Shown: piece after piece, positions 40,225 to 44,164 of the stretch
Layout of the letters: each line of letters starts with the position of its first letter
Numbering within the stretch: the stretch's first letter is position 1
Source: a virus
Strand: one strand, 5' to 3'
Length of the DNA stretch: 44,164 nt
Virus record (IMG/VR): IMGVR_UViG_3300042934_001089
Location: 1 to 44,164 of that record
Notes under the pieces: generated by a model
Database searches by the model: none
What the model was told of the DNA's origin: nothing
Seen by the model: the letters and a program-made list of their open reading frames with translations, nothing else
Position numbers and translations under genes: made by a program

Positions 40225-40478
40225 GAGGTCACCTCGACTCGCCCCGCGAGGATCGTTGCGTCGACCTCGCCGCGCTCGTACCGGATCAGTCGTCCGAGCT
40301 TGTGGAACGGGAGCACCTTCACCGCGTCCTTGCGGCGCCAGTCGCGCAGCGTGTCGACGGGCACCTTCGTGTGCTCCGCGACCTCGTGCTCCGTCATCCA
40401 CTCGGGACGACGGTCGTCCGCCGCGATGGGGCGGATCGGGGTGACGGGCGCTCCCCCGAACGACGACGCGGTGCTCAT
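40221..40478 (-). CDS. Excisionase/MerR-like HTH protein, 85 aa
   Basis: WMTEHEVAEHTKVPVDTLRD followed by WRRKDAVKVLPFHKLGRLIR and YERGEVDATI is the HTH_17 winged helix of excisionases. As the second gene of the leftward early operon, opposite the integrase module, it is the best candidate for Xis. A purely regulatory role is possible. Confidence 0.75.
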   Translation of the reverse strand: MSTASSFGGAPVTPIRPIAADDRRPEWMTEHEVAEHTKVPVDTLRDWRRKDAVKVLPFHKLGRLIRYERGEVDATILAGRVEVTS

Positions 40479-40738
40479 GATGCGACCGCCGCGACGACGC
40501 GCTCACGCATCAGCTCGGACCGCGCCACGCCGAACCAGCGGGCAACGATGTCGGTCTCGTTGAGGGAGAAGTCGAGTTCCCCCGAGAGCCGACGTGCTGC
40601 TGCACGAGGCCCGATGTTGAGGCACTTCGCGAGGTCGTTCGCGGTGAGACGACGGGCTGCGAGTTCGGCACGAACGTTCGCCGCGACGAAGTCAGCGAGC
40701 GTCATATTCCGGCTCTGGATGGTGGGTTCCTGACTCAT
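40475..40738 (-). CDS. Cro-like HTH regulator, 87 aa
   Basis: First gene of the early operon, divergent from the repressor. The HTH is in RRLTANDLAKCLNIGPRAAA and RRLSGELDFSLNETDIVARW. The second half resembles the repressor (DFSLNETDIVARWF here, SFTLNDIEAFAVF there), suggesting common descent and shared operators. It likely shuts the lysogenic promoter during lytic growth. Confidence 0.75.
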   Translation of the reverse strand: MSQEPTIQSRNMTLADFVAANVRAELAARRLTANDLAKCLNIGPRAAARRLSGELDFSLNETDIVARWFGVARSELMRERVVAAVAS

Positions 40739-40858
40739 GCCGACAGTGTGCGTCTATTTAGCCGCACCTGTCAACTCCAAATAGCCGCAGGGTGAACAGT
40801 TGAGACGCACGTGCGTTCGCAATTGACCAATTGCGTCTCAGCCGATACCGTTCTCGAC
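40739..40858. promoter_or_regulatory. Divergent early/repressor promoter and operator region
   Basis: Symmetric elements are dense here. CGCAATTG-AC-CAATTGCG lies at 40818-40835. ACGCACGTGCGT at 40805-40816 is a perfect palindrome. TGAGACGCA (40801-40809) is inverted as TGCGTCTCA (40832-40840). TTTAGCCGCA (40757-40766) and AATAGCCGCA (40780-40789) are direct repeats 23 bases apart. A leftward TTGACA (about 40769-40774) could serve the early operon. These are likely binding sites for the repressor and the Cro-like protein. Confidence 0.7.
40823..40851 (+). promoter_or_regulatory. Repressor promoter TTGACC-17-TACCGT
   Basis: The -35 TTGACC (40823-40828) and -10 TACCGT (40846-40851) have the ideal 17-base spacing. 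The box ends 7 bases before the GTG at 40859, so the repressor mRNA is leaderless. The -35 lies inside the CGCAATTG palindrome, which implies autoregulation. Confidence 0.75.
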
Positions 40859-41221
40859 GTGGGAAGACAAGCTGAATCTGAGCCGGGCGACTTCGCGAAA
40901 GCGGTCTCGAGAGAGTTCCGACGCGAGGCCGGCGACCGGCGACTGTCCGGACGAAAGCTCGCGACGGCCATCGGCAAGTCCGAGAAGTACGTCCGCGAGC
41001 GCTTGGCCGACGTCCTGTCGTTCACGCTGAACGACATCGAGGCGTTCGCCGTGTTCCTCGAGATGTCCCCCGAGGAGTTCGTCGCCCGCATCGAGCGCGA
41101 CATGGCGCCGACGGCCGACATCGTGCACCTCGACTCGAGGCGCAATGTCGTAGACCCCGCAGAGGATGACCTGGATGCCGTCGCGCGTGCGACGGACCCG
41201 GACCGTGGGGAGGACCAGTGA
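40859..41221 (+). CDS. Immunity repressor, HTH type, 120 aa
   Basis: The HTH lies at about residues 28-75: RRLSGRKLATAIGKSEKYVR and RERLADVLSFTLNDIEAFAV. There is no LexA/CI-type protease domain, and the C-terminal 40 residues are acidic. It should hold the early promoter off. The GTG at 40859 is chosen because it follows a well-spaced promoter; an upstream GTG at 40811 would add 16 residues across the operators. It overlaps the protease gene by 4 bases, so cleavage by that protease is a likely induction route. Confidence 0.8.
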   Translation: MGRQAESEPGDFAKAVSREFRREAGDRRLSGRKLATAIGKSEKYVRERLADVLSFTLNDIEAFAVFLEMSPEEFVARIERDMAPTADIVHLDSRRNVVDPAEDDLDAVARATDPDRGEDQ

Positions 41222-41673
41222 CGATCGACATCCAGCTTGAGGAGATGGTCACCGCGCTCGGCCTCCGGATCGAGTACGCGGCGCTCCCCCCTGACCGCGA
41301 CGGCGAGTACCGCCCGAAGCACCGCGTCATCCGGCTGCGTCGCGGCATGCCGTCACGCCTCCACCGCAGCGTGCTCGCGCACGAGCTGGCGCACGCCGTG
41401 TTCGGTGACGAGCCGACTCACTTCGGGCCGCGTCACGCGAAGCAGGAGCGTCGTGCCGACGAGTGGGCAGCGCTCCGCCTCATCTCACACGAGGACTACA
41501 TGCACGCCGAGGCCGTCCGCGACGGGCACCCCGGAGCGATCGCGGTCGACCTCGGCGTCGTCCGCAGCATCGTCGAGGCGTACCAGCGCATCCTGCTCCG
41601 CGTCGAGAACACCGTCTACGTGCAGCCGAAGATGGGCGCCGGCATGTGGGCGCACCGCGTGGACGTGGCCTAA
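41218..41673 (+). CDS. ImmA/IrrE-type metalloprotease
   Basis: A 151-aa protein with the zinc motif HELAH (55-59) in RSVLAHELAHAVFGD and a third-ligand segment ERRADEWAALRL (E82). It is the COG2856/ImmA family that cleaves the partner repressor on a DNA-damage or quorum signal, as in ICEBs1. The GTG start overlaps the repressor TGA. Pairing of a small HTH repressor with ImmA fits a CI lacking its own cleavage domain. Confidence 0.88.
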   Translation: MTIDIQLEEMVTALGLRIEYAALPPDRDGEYRPKHRVIRLRRGMPSRLHRSVLAHELAHAVFGDEPTHFGPRHAKQERRADEWAALRLISHEDYMHAEAVRDGHPGAIAVDLGVVRSIVEAYQRILLRVENTVYVQPKMGAGMWAHRVDVA

Positions 41674-42803
41674 TGCCTCGGCCTCCGCTGCTCATCGGGA
41701 CGTGGGGGAAGATCCGCCGGGCGACGATCGACGGACAGCCGATGGCGTTCGCGAACTACCGGGACTCGTCCGGGCGCACGCGGCCGATGCAACGGAACGG
41801 GCGGACGGAGGCGGAGGCAGAACGGAACCTCGTCGCGGCGCTCAAGGCGAAGCTCGACGACGAGTCGAGTGACCTGCTGGCCGCGTCGTCCACGATCGCG
41901 GACCTCGCGGACAAGTGGCTCGACGAGCTGCGCCTGCAGAGCACCCCGCAGGGCACGCTCGTGACCTATCGGTCGGCGATCGAGGCGAACATCAAGCCGG
42001 GGATCGGCGCCCTTCGGCTGTCCGAGGCGAGCGTGCCGCGGGTCGACCGGTTCCTCAAGGGGATGCTCGACCGGCCGAGCGCGGCGCGCACCGCGCGGGT
42101 CGTGCTCGCCGGCATGTTCAAGCTCGCTGTCCGGCACGGCGCCGTCGGCCGCAACCCCGTGCCTGACACGATGCCCATCGCCGCGAAGAAGCGCGTCGTG
42201 AAGGCGAAGACCCTCGAGCACATCCACGGGATGCGCGAGCGGTTCGCCGAGTACGACCGGTCGCACGTGTCCGAGTTGTGGGAGCTGTCCGGCATGCTCA
42301 TGGGCACCGGATGCCGCATCGGCGAAGGCCTCGCGCTGCGCTGGGATCAGGACCTGCAGCTCGACACCGGCATCGTCGACATCGCGGGGACGCTCGTCGT
42401 CGGCGAGGACGGGAAGCTGCACTGGCAGCCGCACCCGAAGTCGGACGCGGGCGAGCGCAGCCTCACCCTTCCTGCCACGATGCGCGGGCTCCTCGTCGAG
42501 CGTCGCGTGAACGCGATGTACGAGCCCGTGTTCCCGTCGGCGACGGGCACGTGGCGCTGGCCTGCGAACACTCGTCGGCAGTGGCGCGCCGCGCTCGAGG
42601 GGTCGATCTACGCGGGCACGACGCCGAAGGACTTCCGTCGCGCGGTCGCGACTCACCTCGACCGACAGGTCGGCGTGAAGGCTGCTCAGCAGCAGCTCGG
42701 TCACGGCAACGAGGACGTGACGATCGAGTTCTACATCGAGCGTCAGCGCGAGGTTGCGGACTTCGCCGAAGTCATCGACACCATGTTCCAATTCGCAGGG
42801 TAA
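41673..42803 (+). CDS. int: Tyrosine integrase
   Basis: A 376-aa protein. The N-terminal arm-binding region (about 1-65) is followed by a SAM-like core-binding domain (75-160). The catalytic domain shows R215 in GTGCRIGEGLALRW, K256 in HPKSDAG, K319-x-x-R322 in TPKDFRRAVAT, H344 in LGHGNEDV and nucleophile Y354 in IEFYIER. The box II His is replaced by Lys, a tolerated variant. ATG overlaps the protease stop (TAATG). It recombines attP, just downstream, with a host tRNA gene. Confidence 0.93.
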   Translation: MPRPPLLIGTWGKIRRATIDGQPMAFANYRDSSGRTRPMQRNGRTEAEAERNLVAALKAKLDDESSDLLAASSTIADLADKWLDELRLQSTPQGTLVTYRSAIEANIKPGIGALRLSEASVPRVDRFLKGMLDRPSAARTARVVLAGMFKLAVRHGAVGRNPVPDTMPIAAKKRVVKAKTLEHIHGMRERFAEYDRSHVSELWELSGMLMGTGCRIGEGLALRWDQDLQLDTGIVDIAGTLVVGEDGKLHWQPHPKSDAGERSLTLPATMRGLLVERRVNAMYEPVFPSATGTWRWPANTRRQWRAALEGSIYAGTTPKDFRRAVATHLDRQVGVKAAQQQLGHGNEDVTIEFYIERQREVADFAEVIDTMFQFAG

Positions 42804-42865
42804 AGACCGGATCTCCCTCGACCGCTGACTCCCCGCTTGCGTGCGACTGCCCCGTAAACGCAGAA

Positions 42866-42899
42866 AAGCCCCGACAGATGGCGAGATCTGTCGGGGCTT
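42866..42899 (+). terminator. Terminator after the integrase
   Basis: Arms AAGCCCCGACAGAT (42866-42879) and ATCTGTCGGGGCTT (42886-42899) are perfect, with a 6-base loop, AAAA before and TTA after, so it can work in both directions. It separates the integrase transcript from attP. Confidence 0.88.
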
Positions 42900-42904
42900 A
42901 TCCG

Positions 42905-42943
42905 TGCACCCCCTGGGACTTGAACCCAGAACCCACTGGTAAA
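42905..42943 (-). other. attP: Putative attP core: 3' half of a tRNA (best fit tRNA-Lys)
   Basis: The reverse complement contains a complete T-arm (CTGGG, TTCAAGT, CCCAG) followed by acceptor strand GGGGTGC and discriminator A, and is preceded by a variable-loop-like GGGTT and an anticodon-stem-like ACCAG. The D-arm and 5' half are absent, so it is not a working tRNA gene. A tRNA 3' fragment directly after an integrase gene is the standard form of attP. A 5' acceptor of GCACCCC would fit tRNA-Lys. Confidence 0.8.
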
Positions 42944-42944
42944 G

Positions 42945-43041
42945 GGTTCGGTTCGGGGTGAGTTGGGTCGTGGGGGTGACGGGCGGGTTTCACGCGTAAC
43001 GATGCGGTTCGGTTCGGTGCCTAGTTGGGTTGGGTCGTGGG
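42945..43041 (+). repeat. Duplicated G/T-rich repeats beside attP, possible integrase arm sites
   Basis: GGTTCGGTTCGG occurs at 42945-42956 and 43006-43017. Each copy is followed by a TTGGGTCGTGGG-type sequence (about 42963-42974 and 43030-43041). The composition is unlike coding DNA around it. Duplicated blocks within 120 bases of an attachment core are typical of integrase arm-binding sites. No gene is present in 42804-43089. Confidence 0.6.
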
Positions 43042-43089
43042 CGGGTGTGACTAAAAACACCGAGTAAATCGAGGATCGCGGCGCCTCTG

Positions 43090-43521
43090 CTAATCGCCGA
43101 TGTGGCGAGTAGTCCCACCCATCTCGGCTGCGACCGATGCGGCATCAGCTCCGTTGACGATCCAGTCCGAGCCGACCGCGACATCGTGGGGCGAGGGATT
43201 CGTGTCCTGCAGACCTTCGAGCACGAAGATCGCGGCATCCCGCGCTGTCTCGTTCTCGTACGTCGTGAGCAGCGCGCCTCCGTCACAGTCCCCCGCCTCC
43301 TCCGCCACCGTGACGTCCCGGGGCGTGATCTCCTCGCACTCCCCACCGGCTGCGATGTACATGGCGCGGAGGTCTTCGAGCGTTGTCCCGGTCGGCGTTG
43401 AGACCGGCTCCCGCAGCTCCGTCGGCATCTCCGTGATCTCGGGCGCCGGTCCCGCGGTCGCGCATCCGGACAGAGCGATCATGACCGCGGCGATGAGCGC
43501 CGTTCCCGCGAGCTTCTTCAC
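43090..43521 (-). CDS. Secreted lipoprotein next to the attachment site, 143 aa
   Basis: A signal peptide (MKK, then a hydrophobic stretch) ends in the lipobox LSGC with Cys20, then a low-complexity Pro/Thr linker and a soluble domain of about 95 residues with two internal cysteines (GECEEITP and AGDCDGG) that could form a disulphide. It should be anchored on the outer face of the membrane. Phage lipoproteins at prophage ends often block superinfection; that is inferred from place and type only. Confidence 0.8.
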   Translation of the reverse strand: MKKLAGTALIAAVMIALSGCATAGPAPEITEMPTELREPVSTPTGTTLEDLRAMYIAAGGECEEITPRDVTVAEEAGDCDGGALLTTYENETARDAAIFVLEGLQDTNPSPHDVAVGSDWIVNGADAASVAAEMGGTTRHIGD

Positions 43522-43543
43522 GCGCCGAGCATAACCGCGCGGG

Positions 43544-43777
43544 TCAGCTCGCTTGGCGCCGCCGTGCCCGCTCAGCTCGGCGCTCGTCTCGGATGCGCCG
43601 GAGCCGGCGGACGAGCATCGGGTTCAGCTCGAGCGCCTCGCGGGTGTCGATCGTGCGAGCGAGGAGCTGGTAGTAGCGAGACGGCGTCTCCCCCAGCTCG
43701 CGACGGATCGCCTCCTCCTTGTCCCCCGTGTGCTCGCCCCAGCGCTCCTCGAACGCGAGGAGGTCGGAGACGGTCAC
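43544..43777 (-). CDS. DUF3263 family protein, 77 aa
   Basis: DLLAFEERWGEHTGDKEEAI followed by RRELGETPSRYYQLLARTID and NPMLVRRLRRIRDERR matches DUF3263, a small HTH-like family found across actinobacteria. The role is unknown; a DNA-binding regulator is likely. The GTG at 43777 overlaps the stop of the upstream membrane gene (GTGA), which fixes the start against the longer open frame. Confidence 0.75.
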   Translation of the reverse strand: MTVSDLLAFEERWGEHTGDKEEAIRRELGETPSRYYQLLARTIDTREALELNPMLVRRLRRIRDERRAERARRRQAS

Positions 43778-43941
43778 GGGCGCCGACGGCGACGCTTCGG
43801 GCTCGCTTTCAGAACGAGTGCGCCGACGAAGGCGGCGGCAATCCCGAGCCACGGCAGAGGGTTCGCGGCGATGCTCGTCCACAGCGCGTCGAGACTCAGC
43901 AGAGCGCCCTGCAGGAAGTAGGGCAGGAAGTCGTTCGTCAT
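43774..43941 (-). CDS. Small single-span membrane protein, 55 aa
   Basis: ATG 43941 to TGA 43774. MTNDFLPYFLQGALLSLDAL is followed by a hydrophobic helix (about 30-45, PWLGIAAAFVGALVL) and a basic tail SPKRRRRRP. It is coupled to the DUF3263 gene by a 4-base overlap and divergent from the 57-aa gene. The first seven codons are repeated at 1-21. Function unknown. Confidence 0.65.
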   Translation of the reverse strand: MTNDFLPYFLQGALLSLDALWTSIAANPLPWLGIAAAFVGALVLKASPKRRRRRP

Positions 43942-43976
43942 GTGCACATTCTGGACGAGGCCGTCGACATCGCCGC

Positions 43977-43982
43977 TACGCT
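43977..43982 (+). promoter_or_regulatory. -10 box TACGCT for the 57-aa gene
   Basis: TACGCT ends 6 bases before the ATG at 43989, so the mRNA should be leaderless; the same box is at 57-62 in the left copy. On the opposite strand CAGAAT lies 7 bases before the ATG of the divergent membrane gene. Confidence 0.45.
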
Positions 43983-43988
43983 GCCGCG

Positions 43989-44162
43989 ATGGACACCATC
44001 ACGCCGCCGGAACTCGCCGACGAACTCGGCCACATCGAGACCCGCCGCGGACGCAAGATCCGCGCCTACCTGCGCACGAAGTACCCGGACCACCCGAAGG
44101 GCGGCTGGTGGATGCTCACCCCCGAACAAGCCGATGATGTCCGGGCGCACTTCTCCTCCTGA
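43989..44162 (+). CDS. Small conserved protein, 57 aa (right copy)
   Basis: Same product as at 69-242 with two visible residue changes (GGWW for GDWW, TPEQ for TPDQ). The remaining base differences are synonymous. If the two ends are one locus in a circular genome, this is the strain variant of the left gene rather than a second gene. The protein is unrecognised; charged, with a conserved YPDHPKG turn. Confidence 0.75.
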   Translation: MDTITPPELADELGHIETRRGRKIRAYLRTKYPDHPKGGWWMLTPEQADDVRAHFSS

Positions 44163-44164
44163 TC

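Larger units (their letters stand above)
43921..44164. repeat. Right copy of the terminal direct repeat
   Basis: Matches 1-127 exactly over its first 127 bases, then differs at 11 of 117. It includes the start of the small membrane gene, the divergent promoter and the whole 57-aa gene. Joined to the left end it makes a continuous, sensible gene order. Confidence 0.85.

Noticed and set aside
42905-42943. A functional tRNA gene
   Set aside because: Only the T-arm, acceptor 3' strand and part of the anticodon stem are present; no 5' half can be folded from the neighbouring DNA.
42945-43041. A CRISPR array
   Set aside because: Only two imperfect repeat copies without regular spacers or cas genes.
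1-44164. An integrated prophage with attL/attR at the window ends
   Set aside because: The end repeat is coding and carries no tRNA sequence; the tRNA-like core occurs once, inside the window, and no bacterial housekeeping genes flank the phage.

Overview
The window is essentially a complete temperate tailed-phage genome (siphovirus-type gene set) from a high-GC actinobacterium, probably Microbacteriaceae. The host call rests on three things: strongly GC-biased third codon positions, many leaderless -10-box starts, and gene families typical of actinophages (ReqiPepy6 Gp37-like tail protein, DUF935 portal, repressor plus ImmA-type protease, DUF3263). There are no flanking bacterial genes, and the attP-like site lies inside the sequence, so this looks like a free or circularised phage rather than an excised piece of chromosome with prophage borders. 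Bases 1-127 recur exactly at 43921-44047. The two copies then drift apart (11 mismatches in 117 bases), which is what a circular assembly graph closed on two strain variants would give.

Layout on the circle. (1) 40.5-26.0 kb, minus strand: a tightly overlapping early operon. It holds a Cro-like protein, an excisionase-like HTH protein, a RuvC-like nuclease, RecE-like exonuclease and RecT annealase, an HNH protein, a winged-HTH replication protein, a DnaB/RepA-type helicase, a J-domain protein, an NrdH-like redoxin, an MmcB-like protein, an ASCH-domain protein, a C5-cytosine methyltransferase with an internal repeat block, and small zinc or HTH proteins. (2) 26.0-25.4 kb: a boundary with two hairpins and one lone plus-strand membrane-protein gene. 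(3) 25.3-4.2 kb, minus strand: the late operon. It runs HNH, terminase small and large subunits, portal, ClpP-like protease with a nested scaffold start, decoration protein, major capsid, connectors, tail terminator, major tail protein with an Ig-like domain, frameshifted tail chaperones, tape measure, Dit-like protein, Gp37-like protein, minor tail protein, endolysin, three membrane proteins (holin candidates) and a tail fibre with an SGNH hydrolase.

(4) 40.8-42.8 kb, plus strand: the lysogeny module of leaderless repressor, ImmA-type metalloprotease and tyrosine integrase, followed by a strong terminator. Directly after it comes the 3' half of a tRNA (best fit tRNA-Lys), taken as attP, with duplicated G/T-rich repeats beside it. 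(5) 43.1-44.2 kb joining to 0-4.2 kb: an accessory block that would sit at the other prophage end after integration. It holds a lipoprotein, a DUF3263 protein, small membrane and zinc-ribbon proteins, and a transferred-looking plus-strand cassette of a QueC-like PP-loop enzyme, two small proteins and an O-antigen-ligase-like membrane enzyme. This block is the best candidate for lysogenic conversion of the host surface or for superinfection exclusion.

Several genes appear to yield more than one product: a -1 frameshift in the tail chaperone, an internal start releasing a scaffold from the protease gene, and an internal start releasing the C-terminal domain of the endolysin. One small gene upstream of the terminase carries two apparent compensating frameshifts.
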